From: CALMZN01 sp964443785
GTDB lineage: Bacteria; Patescibacteriota; Patescibacteriia; UBA1558; GWA2-36-10
Reading direction: 5' to 3'
Assembly (NCBI GenBank): GCA_964443785.1
Contig: CAYUER010000006.1
Span: 1 to 38,797 of the forward strand
DNA: 38,797 bases
Shown piece by piece: positions 1-6,667 of the stretch (its first letter is position 1; each line of letters opens with the position of its first letter). Made by a program: the position numbers and the translations under genes. The notes beneath the pieces are model-generated. The model was not told the origin of the DNA. It did not search any database and saw only the letters and a program-made list of their open reading frames with translations.

Positions 1-20
1 CCCCCTAAAGAGAGACCTTA

Positions 21-176
21 TTATTTGGTCTCTTTGTGATGAGTGTGCTTACGGCAATGGCGGCAATATTTTTGCAATTCTAATTTAACTTTGATAGTTT
101 TTTTATTGCGGTTGCTGTGATAGTTGATCTTGTGACAATCAGCACATTCTAGTTTGATTAAGTTGTCTTGCGGCAT
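21..176 (-). CDS. rpmG: Ribosomal protein bL33
   Basis: This 51-residue basic protein of the large ribosomal subunit reads MPQDNLIKLECADCHKINY at its N-terminus. It has two zinc-type cysteine pairs, CADC near residues 11-14 and CRHC near 38-41, so it is the zinc-binding form of L33. Length and the Asn/Lys-rich middle fit the family. It lies downstream of tRNA-Thr on the same strand, and a shared transcript from the tRNA promoter at 483-511 is plausible, though 199 nt of odd intergenic sequence separates them. Tandem tRNA-rpmG order is common in bacteria. The start is the only ATG that includes the whole conserved N-terminus. A hairpin (9-17 with 27-35) overlaps the stop codon but has no T-run, so I do not call it a terminator. 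Confidence 0.93.
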   Translation of the reverse strand: MPQDNLIKLECADCHKINYHSNRNKKTIKVKLELQKYCRHCRKHTHHKETK

Positions 177-375
177 ATGGTTGTTATTATTTAATTTTTT
201 TAAATATTGATACTTTTCACTATTTCTCGTGCCCTTCGATTTCGAATGCCCCTCGACTCACTTCGTTTACTCGGGACACTTGCCTCGTCTTTTGTAATGA
301 AGGGTTGAAGTTCCGAATAAAATGAGGAACTGAAACCACGAGCGAGGAGGAGTGAAACGACGACGATTCGAGTGG
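177..375. other. Structured intergenic sequence with CG-rich degenerate repeats
   Basis: No gene is visible here. From about 228 the base composition changes: short near-palindromic blocks rich in TCGA, CTCG and CGAG alternate, for example CTCGACTCACTTCG and GAGTGAAACGACG, which are partly complementary and could fold back on each other. A similar texture occurs at 7631-7737. It resembles degenerate intergenic repeat families rather than a coding relic. It lies between tRNA-Thr and rpmG, so it would be transcribed if they share a promoter. Confidence 0.4.
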
Positions 376-448
376 AGCCGGGAAGAGGATTCGAACCCCC
401 GACCTACGGTTTACAAAACCGTTGCTCTACCAGCTGAGCTATCCCGGC
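376..448 (-). tRNA. tRNA-Thr (anticodon UGU)
   Basis: Read on the minus strand, the sequence begins GCCGGGATAGCTCAG and folds as a full cloverleaf of 73 nt. The acceptor stem GCCGGGA pairs with TCCCGGC. The D-arm contains AGCTCAGCTGGTAGAGC. The anticodon arm ACGGT-TTTGTAA-ACCGT gives anticodon TGT. The T-arm contains GGTTCGAATCC. The discriminator base is U, and CCA is not encoded. A consensus-like promoter lies 28 nt upstream of the mature 5' end. Confidence 0.97.
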
Positions 449-475
449 ATATGGTAATAAATTTATCAAAATAAC

Positions 476-539
476 GCCCTAAATTATAAGATAAAATCAA
501 TAATAAGTCAAGATTTATGGACCTTATATAATTTAGGGC
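476..539. repeat. 13-bp perfect inverted repeat around the tRNA promoter
   Basis: GCCCTAAATTATA at 476-488 is the exact reverse complement of TATAATTTAGGGC at 527-539, with 38 nt between them. The left arm contains the minus-strand -10 box of the tRNA-Thr promoter, so both arms carry TATAAT reading outward or inward. As RNA it could also serve as a loose terminator hairpin for the gene ending at 549. Its function is unknown. Confidence 0.6.
483..511 (-). promoter_or_regulatory. Promoter of tRNA-Thr
   Basis: On the minus strand TTGACT (511-506) is followed by a 17-nt spacer and TATAAT (488-483), close to the housekeeping sigma consensus. The predicted start is near 476, about 28 nt ahead of the mature tRNA, which fits 5' processing by RNase P. 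Confidence 0.8.
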
Positions 540-548
540 TATTTTGCT

Positions 549-1061
549 TTATTTATCTGGGTGTATTTTTTTAAATTTTGAGTGCAAATAAATAATATAA
601 ACAAGCAAGAAAATGCTCAGTAGCATTAAGCCGCCGATATACCATAAATTATTTTGAACTATTTTATTCTTTGCGTTTGTTGGCGTATTTTGTGTAATAG
701 TGATTGGTATTTTGGAGGCCGAGCTAATTACTATATTTTCAGTAGAAAAAGGTCGCGCAATGATAGAGAGATTGCTTTGTTTGAGCTCAGTATTTTGGCT
801 AGCAGTGACACTGATAGCTACTTCTTGTCTAGCTCCAGATTCTAAACTGAAAGTACGAGGATTGATACTGATAATATCAGTAAAATCATCAGCATATATT
901 TCAAAAAGTTGTAGATCAGCTGATGGATTGCTGACAATAATTTTTTTTATCTCCTCACCTTGAGCCGGTATGTCAAAATCTAGACGAGCAGGGCTGACCT
1001 GTAATCCAGCAGCCGAGGCAGTGAAATAGGGGAAAAATAGTATGATTAAAAAATAAAACAT
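549..1061 (-). CDS. Membrane-anchored exported Ig-like protein, second gene of the riboswitch operon
   Basis: This 170-residue protein starts with a hydrophobic export signal (about residues 1-18, ending in ASA-AG). A single beta-sandwich-like domain follows, opening with LQVSPARLDFDIPAQG, the pattern of COG1470-type or MSP-like Ig folds in which a start strand precedes an I-x-V-S-N-P strand. Near residues 135-162 there is a transmembrane helix followed by a short basic cytoplasmic tail (HSKFKKIHPDK). It is therefore predicted to be tethered outside the cytoplasmic membrane. The start lies 2 nt after the stop of the upstream transcobalamin-like gene, so the two are almost certainly co-transcribed and under the same cobalamin riboswitch. 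I infer a docking or anchoring role for the secreted partner. No enzyme motif is visible. Confidence 0.75.
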   Translation of the reverse strand: MFYFLIILFFPYFTASAAGLQVSPARLDFDIPAQGEEIKKIIVSNPSADLQLFEIYADDFTDIISINPRTFSLESGARQEVAISVTASQNTELKQSNLSIIARPFSTENIVISSASKIPITITQNTPTNAKNKIVQNNLWYIGGLMLLSIFLLVYIIYLHSKFKKIHPDK

Positions 1062-1063
1062 AA

Positions 1064-2851
1064 TTATTGAATATTAGTTGACCAAAAGGTAATCTCTCCA
1101 GTTTTTTCGCCAAGGTTTTGGTAGTTATTTGGTATGGTGATTTTGATTGGTAGGCTGATATTTTGTCCGCTGGCTACAGGAGTAGCAAATAGTGACCAAG
1201 GCTGACTATTGATGATGAGATTATTGAGAAACAATGAATCACCATTGACGGTGCTTTCTATTTGTAAATTGTTAGTGCCATTGTTACGAATAGTGATATT
1301 TTGTTGTTTGCTTTGTCCAGCTTTGAGGTAGCCAAAATCTACATTGCCAGGTTCGACTACAAAAGAAATCAAATCATTGGGTGGCAAGACATCTCCTTGT
1401 TGGCTGACGGTGACTTTTAGTGATACATTTGCTCCGCTTACTTGTCCGATTTTGAGTAGTTGTTTTTCTGATCTGATGTAGCCATTTTTTTCGGCATATA
1501 TTTTGTAATAGCCATCAGGGGCGCTGATTTGTGCTTGACCTTGGGCATTACTGTTGACAGTTTGTGTACCATAGATGATGCTAGCCTCGGGTAAGGGTAG
1601 CCACTGATTACCCTGTAAAAAATTGACTGTCACCGTTACACTCTGTCCGCTGTTTATTTGTGCGCTGGAGAGAAGCACTTGGCTGAGCTGCCAGTCAAAA
1701 GCGCCAAAGTACCAGAGGACACTATCATTGCCTTGGAGCTGGTATTCGGCTGCTCCGACACTAGGGCTTTGATAGTTGACTAGATACATCCAGCCATCCA
1801 TTCCGCTGGCTTGGTCTGTGCCAATTTTGTCTAGGTATGGTCCATAGCTAGTGTCAGTGATGTGGTAGCTAAAATTGCAAAGTTGGCTGGCATTTTTTAC
1901 TAGATCAAGAGCAGTGGGGCCTTGAGCCTTGCCTTGGCAGACAGTGTGATCAGAGCCCTCAATACGAAAATCAAATTCGGCAATTTCTGTCGAGTTGCTG
2001 ATAATATTGATTGGTAAATATTTTCCTGCTAAAGCAATCGCTGCGTAGGAGCTAGTGATGGGTGTAAAGTTATTGGCTTCCTCGCCAGCTTGGTAGCTAA
2101 AATAGCCAGCATCATTTTGTAGACCTTCTAAAAATTGTCTAGCAGTATTATTTTCTTTGGTCCAAGTATTTTGGTCTATTTGCCAGGCATTGAGGCTCCA
2201 GAGCACCCAGGCAGTTGAGGCTGCATCAGAAGCTCCAGTACCATCATAAGAAAAACCACCGTCGTTATTTTGTTTGCTACGGAGGTAGTCCAAAGCATTT
2301 TGGGTGCCTTGGTTGGCGCCAGAGCCACTAGCTTTGAGAGCGAGGAGGGCCGCCGCGGTGATGTTGGTGTCTGATGAGCTATCGATCATGAAGCCCCAGC
2401 CACCATCATTGTTTTGGTGAGTGTTGATAGAATTTTTTAAGTCATTGATGATAATAGAGTCAGCATTTTCTCCGGCCGAGATGAGTGCCAACAAGCCAAA
2501 GATATCATCATTGAGCAAGCTGGGATCACCGATTTGACCTTGGGTATAAAAATTCTTCAAGGCTGCCACATAGTCAGTCTGTCCAAAACTGCGAGGATTT
2601 TGTCCTAGAGCAGTGATAGCGAGAATGGGTGCAGTATAGGCAATAGCCTCGTTGCTGCTGACATTTTTGAGATGATTAGCCTCTATATTGCTACTACCTA
2701 GACTTTTGAGGGCCATGACCGACCATGGGCTAGTATTGTGGTCACCCAAGTATGCACTTAAGGTGTCTTGGTTGTAGGCAAGGACTTGATTAATGGGAAA
2801 CCAAGACCAGAATAAAGAAACGATGATGTAGCTAGCAAGAATTTTTTTCAT
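1064..2851 (-). CDS. Secreted transcobalamin-like protein: alpha/alpha toroid + DUF4430 + Ig-like domains
   Basis: This 595-residue protein has a signal peptide (residues 1-25, cut near VLA-YN). Residues about 30-285 are helical repeats of the prenyltransferase/squalene-cyclase type, with signature turns QNNDGGWG (146-153) and QNNDGGF (194-200). Residues about 293-387 match DUF4430, the beta domain of transcobalamin and intrinsic factor, including GWMYLVNY (353-360) and VLWYFGAFDW. Cysteines 305 and 325 could form a disulfide. A carboxypeptidase-regulatory-like domain (about 392-485) and an ASPM/Hydin-like Ig domain (about 497-595) follow. The toroid-then-DUF4430 order is that of animal cobalamin carriers. 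A cobalamin riboswitch precedes the gene, so I infer binding or capture of cobalamin outside the cell. No cyclase catalytic DxDD is seen. The ATG used is the first after the riboswitch terminator. Confidence 0.85.
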   Translation of the reverse strand: MKKILASYIIVSLFWSWFPINQVLAYNQDTLSAYLGDHNTSPWSVMALKSLGSSNIEANHLKNVSSNEAIAYTAPILAITALGQNPRSFGQTDYVAALKNFYTQGQIGDPSLLNDDIFGLLALISAGENADSIIINDLKNSINTHQNNDGGWGFMIDSSSDTNITAAALLALKASGSGANQGTQNALDYLRSKQNNDGGFSYDGTGASDAASTAWVLWSLNAWQIDQNTWTKENNTARQFLEGLQNDAGYFSYQAGEEANNFTPITSSYAAIALAGKYLPINIISNSTEIAEFDFRIEGSDHTVCQGKAQGPTALDLVKNASQLCNFSYHITDTSYGPYLDKIGTDQASGMDGWMYLVNYQSPSVGAAEYQLQGNDSVLWYFGAFDWQLSQVLLSSAQINSGQSVTVTVNFLQGNQWLPLPEASIIYGTQTVNSNAQGQAQISAPDGYYKIYAEKNGYIRSEKQLLKIGQVSGANVSLKVTVSQQGDVLPPNDLISFVVEPGNVDFGYLKAGQSKQQNITIRNNGTNNLQIESTVNGDSLFLNNLIINSQPWSLFATPVASGQNISLPIKITIPNNYQNLGEKTGEITFWSTNIQ

Positions 2852-2869
2852 ATTCTTTTTTTAATGATT

Positions 2870-2903
2870 AAAAAATACCCATTGCGAGCCAGAGGGTATT
2901 TTT
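2870..2903 (-). terminator. Expression-platform terminator of the cobalamin riboswitch
   Basis: On the minus strand AAATACCC pairs with GGGTATTT around a 13-nt loop, followed directly by a run of T and then AATC. It lies between the aptamer and the ATG at 2851, which is the classic position for ligand-dependent transcription termination. The loop sequence GGCTCG is complementary to CGAGC in the hairpin at 2924-2939, a possible alternative pairing. Confidence 0.82.
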
Positions 2904-2923
2904 GTCGATAAAAAATAACCGTG

Positions 2924-3057
2924 CTCTTTGCTCGAAGAGTGGTGTTTATAGGCTCAAAAGCTAGTAATCTGGCTTGCTATCTGATTGATAGCTTACAGTT
3001 GCGGCACAGCCCCGGATTTTCACCGGACTTCCCTAGTTAAAATTTTTTCTTTTGAGC
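2924..3057 (-). promoter_or_regulatory. Cobalamin riboswitch, compact type
   Basis: On the minus strand the closing stem GCTCAAAAG (3057-3049) pairs with CTTTTGAGC (2960-2952). Inside are the hallmark elements in order: GGGAA, then GTCCGGTGAAAATCC, then GCCGCAACTGTAA, then a single short hairpin GCTATC/GATAGC, then AAGCCAGATTACTAG. CTAG before GGGAA and CTAG after GCCAGATTA can form a second stem. The aptamer core is only about 106 nt. It lacks the large peripheral arm of the long adenosylcobalamin class, so it resembles the short class II type. The hairpin CTCTT-CGAGCA-AAGAG at 2939-2924 lies where the kissing-loop hairpin of such riboswitches sits. Downstream are a terminator and the transcobalamin-like gene. 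Confidence 0.9.
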
Positions 3058-3139
3058 TTATAAGTTGTCAAAGTCTTTTTATTCTAGCAGAGTTATTTTT
3101 AGACTGTCAAGAAAATCATTTAAATAACAATGTTTTTTG

Positions 3140-3148
3140 TGCTATAAT
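3140..3148 (+). promoter_or_regulatory. Extended -10 promoter for the gene at 3159
   Basis: TGC-TATAAT (-10 at 3143-3148) lies 10 nt before the ATG, so the transcript would have a leader of only about 4 nt. No good -35 box is visible, which is usual for extended -10 promoters. It supports starting the gene at 3159 rather than at the in-frame ATG at 2985, which lies inside the oppositely transcribed riboswitch. Confidence 0.65.
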
Positions 3149-3158
3149 ACCAATAATT

Positions 3159-3881
3159 ATGGCTTTTGAAGATTTATTAAAAAATGACCAAAAACCAACT
3201 GCCGTAAAATCAGCAACGGGCTTGCTTAATTTTACCTCAACGCTAGCTAGCGCCCACCACGACCACTTACTCAAGCGGGAGGAGATTTTGCAGTCCATCA
3301 TGATTGCTCAGGGTGAGTATGATTATTTGGCTTTGGAGCTCAAAGCTGGCAAAAATGAATTCCTAGCTGATTTGTTGGCCAAAAAAAGTTTTTTATTAGA
3401 AAATAATATTATTTTAGTCAATGCTTCTGGTAAAGTCGATCCTAGTGACTTGCTGGCAGTCAATCGGCAGAGTGATGAGCTGACCAAATATCGGATGGAA
3501 TTAGAAGCCATCAAGCAATCCAATAGCCCAGATAATCAATATGTAGCGGCTTTACGCCAATCAATTATGGCTGGTGTTGATCTAGAGGGCGTGATGATTG
3601 ATAGTCTAGAAAAATATTTAGCTATTATTTCTGAAAAATTAAAATTTGGTGGCATCGTAGATCAGAGTCGCATCAGTCGCTTGTGTGGTTTTGCTAGTAT
3701 GGCCGCCAAAAAAGGTGATTTGATTTTAGCTTTGAAATCTTATTCTATAGCTGGTATGATTGTTGGTATTCAGGATGATTTTAAGAAAATTTTGAAAAAA
3801 GCCAAAAAAGATAAAAATCCTCAATACAAAGAAGCTGAGGAGTTGTTATATAATTTGTTACCCAAAAACAAGAAAAAATAA
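3159..3881 (+). CDS. Unknown mostly helical cytoplasmic protein
   Basis: This 240-residue product begins MAFEDLLKNDQKPTA. I do not recognise a family. It looks almost entirely alpha-helical, has no signal peptide or membrane segment, and ends in a lysine-rich tail (LLPKNKKK). Residues about 185-225 (SRLCGFASMAAKKGDLILAL and following) have the spacing of a tetratricopeptide-like helix pair, but one repeat is not enough to claim the fold. It begins a plus-strand run with the phosphatase-like gene 9 nt downstream. The start was chosen because a near-leaderless extended -10 promoter sits directly in front of it. Confidence 0.7.
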   Translation: MAFEDLLKNDQKPTAVKSATGLLNFTSTLASAHHDHLLKREEILQSIMIAQGEYDYLALELKAGKNEFLADLLAKKSFLLENNIILVNASGKVDPSDLLAVNRQSDELTKYRMELEAIKQSNSPDNQYVAALRQSIMAGVDLEGVMIDSLEKYLAIISEKLKFGGIVDQSRISRLCGFASMAAKKGDLILALKSYSIAGMIVGIQDDFKKILKKAKKDKNPQYKEAEELLYNLLPKNKKK

Positions 3882-3890
3882 TTTTAATTT

Positions 3891-4604
3891 ATGAAAAAAA
3901 TTGTGAGTCAAAAAACAGAGGAGACCGATATCCTCAATAATCCCTATACTTTCAAAAAACCAAAAATCAGAGGCCCTTATACTAGTATTTACTTGATTCG
4001 CCATTGTCATCCAGCCTATGAGCTACAAGAAAAATTAGGTGATTTGAAAATGCCTTTGTCGCACATTGGTTTGGAGCAGCGTGGTTTTTTGACCAAGAAA
4101 TTATTGACGCTTGGTATTGATAAAATTTATGTCAGTCAATTCATGCGCTCCAAGCTGACAGCTCAGCCTTTGGCTGAGGCTATAGATTTGCGTCCGATCA
4201 CTGATAGGCGTCTCAATGAAATCAATTGGGAGAATTGGTACAAGGTCAAATATTTTAAAATGAGTGACAAAACTCGCGTCAAAAGTATCAAAAAATATCG
4301 GGAGATGGACAAGGAGCTGGATAAGACACAGGTGCTAGCTCGTCGACTCCTAGCTGATATCTATGAAAAAAATAAAAATAAAAAAGTAGCAGTTTTTTGC
4401 CATGGCAATTTGATTCGCTCGATTTTGACCAGTATTTTAAACACCGATGTCATTGGTTTTTTGTCTATGGAGATATATCAATCTTCTATTTCCAAGATGG
4501 TCATCGATACAGAGGGTTATGTCAAAATCAATTACATCAACAATATTGGTCATCTGCCCCATCGACCTGATGAGGATTTATTTATGGCCTCTATTAATCA
4601 ATAA
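3891..4604 (+). CDS. Histidine phosphatase superfamily protein (phosphoglycerate-mutase-like)
   Basis: This 237-residue protein contains the branch-1 histidine phosphatase core: YLIRHCHP (R37, nucleophile H38), an arginine in FMRSKLTAQP (R86) corresponding to the SxxxRAxQTA motif, LNEINWENW with the proton-donor-region glutamate (about E110), and VAVFCHGNLIRS (second catalytic histidine H171). The usual RHGET is replaced by RHCHP. An N-terminal extension of about 30 residues precedes the fold, and there is no signal peptide. The reaction is transfer or hydrolysis of a phosphate through phosphohistidine, but the substrate cannot be read from the sequence. It is not needed as glycolytic mutase here because a gpmI lies at 37377. 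It is tightly spaced with both neighbours (9 and 6 nt). Confidence 0.88.
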   Translation: MKKIVSQKTEETDILNNPYTFKKPKIRGPYTSIYLIRHCHPAYELQEKLGDLKMPLSHIGLEQRGFLTKKLLTLGIDKIYVSQFMRSKLTAQPLAEAIDLRPITDRRLNEINWENWYKVKYFKMSDKTRVKSIKKYREMDKELDKTQVLARRLLADIYEKNKNKKVAVFCHGNLIRSILTSILNTDVIGFLSMEIYQSSISKMVIDTEGYVKINYINNIGHLPHRPDEDLFMASINQ

Positions 4605-4610
4605 TTATTT

Positions 4611-5549
4611 ATGACCAAGAAAATTATTGTTTTTACCATTACAGCGCTGATTTTGAGTGGGGCGATTTATTTTATTGCTTTGGGACCACGGCAAAAACCT
4701 ATTTATGTTTATATCAATAATTTTCAGGATTGCTTGACTGCTCATTATGAGATCATGGAGTCATTTCCGCGAGTTTGTCGGACGCCAGATGGTCGTATTT
4801 TTGCTGAAGATATAGGCAACCAAGTAGAAAAAAATAATCTCATTCAAGTATTCAGTCCTCAAGCCAATGAAGAAGTGTCGACACCACTGGAGATCAGTGG
4901 TCAAGCTCGTGGTTCTTGGTTTTTTGAGGCCTCTTTTCCAGTAGAAATTCAGGATGCTGATAAAAATGTCATAGCCACTGGCATAGCCGAGGCTCAGGGT
5001 GATTGGATGACCAATGACTTTGTGCCATTTGTAGCCAGTTTAGATTTCCAGCGACCTTTATCCAAAAATGGCTATTTGATTTTGAAAAAAGATAATCCTT
5101 CTGGCGATCCTAGTAAAGATGACCAGTTGATTGTACCTATTGCTTTCAATCAAGATTCTATGGAGGTCAAAGTCTTTTGGACCACTGGCCAGACTGCTGG
5201 CCCAAATGATTTTGATTGTAAATATGTAGAGGCAGTATCCAAAAATGTTCCCAAGTCTAAAGGAGTGGCTAGGTTAGCTTTATTGACCTTATTAGCTGGT
5301 CCTAGCGCGGAGGATATAGCTAAAGGTTTTGCTACGGCGATTAATCAAAATGTTAAAATTAATTCTTTAACCATTGATGATGGTGTGGCCAAGGTAGATT
5401 TTAATGATCAAATACAGTATCAAGTTGGTGGTTCTTGTCGGGTGTCTACCATCCGTGAGCAAATCACCGAGACATTATTACAATTTCCGACAGTCAAAAG
5501 TGTTATCATTTCAGTCAACGGTGATGTTGAGCAAGCTTTACAACCATAA
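4611..5549 (+). CDS. Exported Gmad2 + GerMN domain protein
   Basis: This 312-residue protein has an N-terminal transmembrane or signal segment (residues about 4-24). Next is a short Cys-containing stretch (DCLTAHYEIMES, then VCRTPDGRIFAED), then an Ig-like Gmad2 domain (about 78-175, IQVFSPQANEEVSTPLEISG to IVPIAF). The C-terminal GerMN domain (about 183-310) carries LLTLLAGPSAED, VDFNDQIQ and FPTVKSVIISVNG. The Gmad2-GerMN pair is common in exported proteins of Gram-positive and Patescibacteria lineages and is not restricted to spore formers, although the domain was named from spore germination. I infer an extracellular wall-associated binding role. It follows the phosphatase-like gene by 6 nt and probably shares its transcript. 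Confidence 0.85.
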   Translation: MTKKIIVFTITALILSGAIYFIALGPRQKPIYVYINNFQDCLTAHYEIMESFPRVCRTPDGRIFAEDIGNQVEKNNLIQVFSPQANEEVSTPLEISGQARGSWFFEASFPVEIQDADKNVIATGIAEAQGDWMTNDFVPFVASLDFQRPLSKNGYLILKKDNPSGDPSKDDQLIVPIAFNQDSMEVKVFWTTGQTAGPNDFDCKYVEAVSKNVPKSKGVARLALLTLLAGPSAEDIAKGFATAINQNVKINSLTIDDGVAKVDFNDQIQYQVGGSCRVSTIREQITETLLQFPTVKSVIISVNGDVEQALQP

Positions 5550-5567
5550 TATATAAAATAATTAATA

Positions 5568-5834
5568 TTGAAAAATGTGCCAACTAAAAAAAAGAAAGCT
5601 TCTAGAACAGAGGAATATAAAGTGTCAGGTGATCAGATTGTAAAAAAAGTAAAACAATTAATCAAAGAGGGGAATGCCCGTCGCATCATGATAAAAAATG
5701 AGCATGATGAAATAGTGATGGAAATACCTTTGACTATTGGGGCAGTGGGCGCTCTTTTCGCTCCAGTCCTGGCAGCTGTCGGTGCCTTGGCCGCCTTGAT
5801 GACCAATTGCACTATAGTAGTAGAGAAAAAATAA
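5568..5834 (+). CDS. DUF4342 family small protein
   Basis: This 88-residue protein starts at TTG 5568, or at the in-frame GTG 5577; no ATG is available in frame before the conserved region. The lysine-rich N-terminus precedes EYKVSGDQIVKKVKQLI and GNARRIMIKNEHDEIVMEIP, the conserved core of DUF4342. A hydrophobic Gly/Ala/Pro-rich segment follows (LTIGAVGALFAPVLAAVGAL, about 61-80). The family is of unknown function. The hydrophobic stretch could be a membrane-associated hairpin. It is the last gene before a strong terminator at 5846-5888 and probably belongs to the 3159-5834 transcription unit. Confidence 0.82.
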   Translation: MKNVPTKKKKASRTEEYKVSGDQIVKKVKQLIKEGNARRIMIKNEHDEIVMEIPLTIGAVGALFAPVLAAVGALAALMTNCTIVVEKK

Positions 5835-5845
5835 TTAAAATTATA

Positions 5846-5888
5846 AAAACTGCTTTTTTATTTTTGAAGAAGCGGTTTTTCTTTTTTG
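5846..5888 (+). terminator. Terminator of the 3159-5834 gene run
   Basis: AACTGCTT (5848-5855) pairs with AAGCGGTT (5870-5877, one G-T pair), followed by TTTTT, C and six more T. The right arm is shared with a second, nearly loop-less inverted repeat (5871-5887 with 5890-5906), so this terminator and the opposing one at 5893-5957 are interlocked. Confidence 0.8.
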
Positions 5889-5892
5889 AAAA

Positions 5893-5957
5893 AAAGAAAA
5901 ACCGCTAGGCTACACACGACTTGATGTCGATCTAGTTGTATGTGTTGCCTAGCGGTT
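5893..5957 (-). terminator. Terminator of the GC-rich cassette
   Basis: On the minus strand AACCGCTAGGC (5957-5947) pairs perfectly with GCCTAGCGGTT (5910-5900). The stem extends imperfectly through the CACA/TGTG region and is followed by TTTTTC and a long T-run. A second stem, GATCCTA/TAGGATC at 6000-5960, lies just after the stop codon of the gene. It forms a strong end for the gene at 5999-6667. Confidence 0.82.
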
Positions 5958-5998
5958 CGGATCCTAACTCAAGGGTTGGAGTGTCTGATCTGGTAGGA

Positions 5999-6667
5999 TC
6001 AGCCCAGCTTCAGCGCCTGTCGCAGGGTCTCGGCTACCTGACGGTAGTCGTTTTTGCGCTGGATGCCCTCGGGCACCTCACGCTTGTTGGTGGCTTTGAT
6101 GACCAGAGCTTTGGCCATCTTGTGTTCCCTGCTTCCTTCGGGCAGGGAGCGGAGCGAGTGGTAGATCGCTTCCCGACGCTGGACCATGCGGTAGGCATGG
6201 ATCGGTTGCTGGAAGGATTCCACCACGCGGGCTCCCATGCGCTGGGATTCGCTGTTGGACTTGGGAACCCCAACCCCCAGGTCTTGGCAGATCGCCGCCA
6301 GGTGCTGTTCCGGCGTCCGGATCAGGCAGTGGCGAAAGCCGCAGACCAGGCTGTGGAAGACAGTGTTCTGCACCAGCGCCCGGGGAACATCGAGGAACAT
6401 GCCTCTGACCATGGCCTCAGCGATGGCCAGCTCCCGGCTGTCGTCCGGCAGGGAGTTGAGACAGTGCTCGAGCGAGCTCCGGGAGTTCTCCGCACTCTGC
6501 AGAGCGCGGGGGTAGTTGGCCCACTGTACGGCGATGTTTCGGCCGAGATGGATCGCCGCCTCCTCGGTGCGCGGGGCCTGGCGATCCAGCCCCAGATAGA
6601 AGCAGAAATCATTGAGACAGGCCAGAGGAAAACGTGAGCAACGGCTGGCGGGTTTTTTCGTCTTCAT
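5999..6667 (-). CDS. Unknown GC-rich cassette protein with an internal repeat
   Basis: This 222-residue protein starts at MKTKKPASRC. I do not recognise a family. It is clearly much more GC-rich than its neighbours and uses Arg CGC, Leu CTG and Ala GCC codons that are rare around it. Two segments are similar: about 65-95 (CLNSLPDDSRELAIAEAMV) and about 165-199 (SLRSLPEGSREHKMAKALV), both ending in a VP pair, which suggests an old internal duplication. It has no signal peptide or membrane helix and is Arg- and Cys-containing. It is monocistronic, with a perfect consensus promoter (6819-6847), a long leader, an overlapping leader ORF and its own terminator. An alternative GTG start at 6706 would add 13 residues. 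Composition and self-contained signals suggest recent transfer or a distinct gene class. Confidence 0.72.
   Translation of the reverse strand: MKTKKPASRCSRFPLACLNDFCFYLGLDRQAPRTEEAAIHLGRNIAVQWANYPRALQSAENSRSSLEHCLNSLPDDSRELAIAEAMVRGMFLDVPRALVQNTVFHSLVCGFRHCLIRTPEQHLAAICQDLGVGVPKSNSESQRMGARVVESFQQPIHAYRMVQRREAIYHSLRSLPEGSREHKMAKALVIKATNKREVPEGIQRKNDYRQVAETLRQALKLG

Noticed and set aside
9..35. Intrinsic terminator of rpmG
   Set aside because: The AGAGACC/GGTCTCT hairpin overlaps the stop codon, but the minus strand is followed by G residues, not a T-run.
1064..2851. Squalene/hopene cyclase
   Set aside because: The toroid repeats are of that superfamily, but the catalytic DxDD motif is missing, and the signal peptide, DUF4430 domain and cobalamin riboswitch point to a binding protein.
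2985..3158. N-terminal extension of the gene at 3159 to an in-frame ATG at 2985
   Set aside because: The extension runs through the antisense of the cobalamin riboswitch and lies upstream of the extended -10 promoter at 3140-3148.
4611..5549. Evidence of sporulation from the GerMN domain
   Set aside because: The Gmad2-GerMN pair is common in exported proteins of non-spore-formers, and no sporulation gene is present.
5936..6637. A 233-codon open frame on the plus strand opposite the GC-rich cassette gene
   Set aside because: It is the antisense shadow of a GC-rich gene. The minus frame has a perfect promoter, a coupled start and a terminator, while the plus frame has no promoter or Shine-Dalgarno and starts inside the terminator hairpin.
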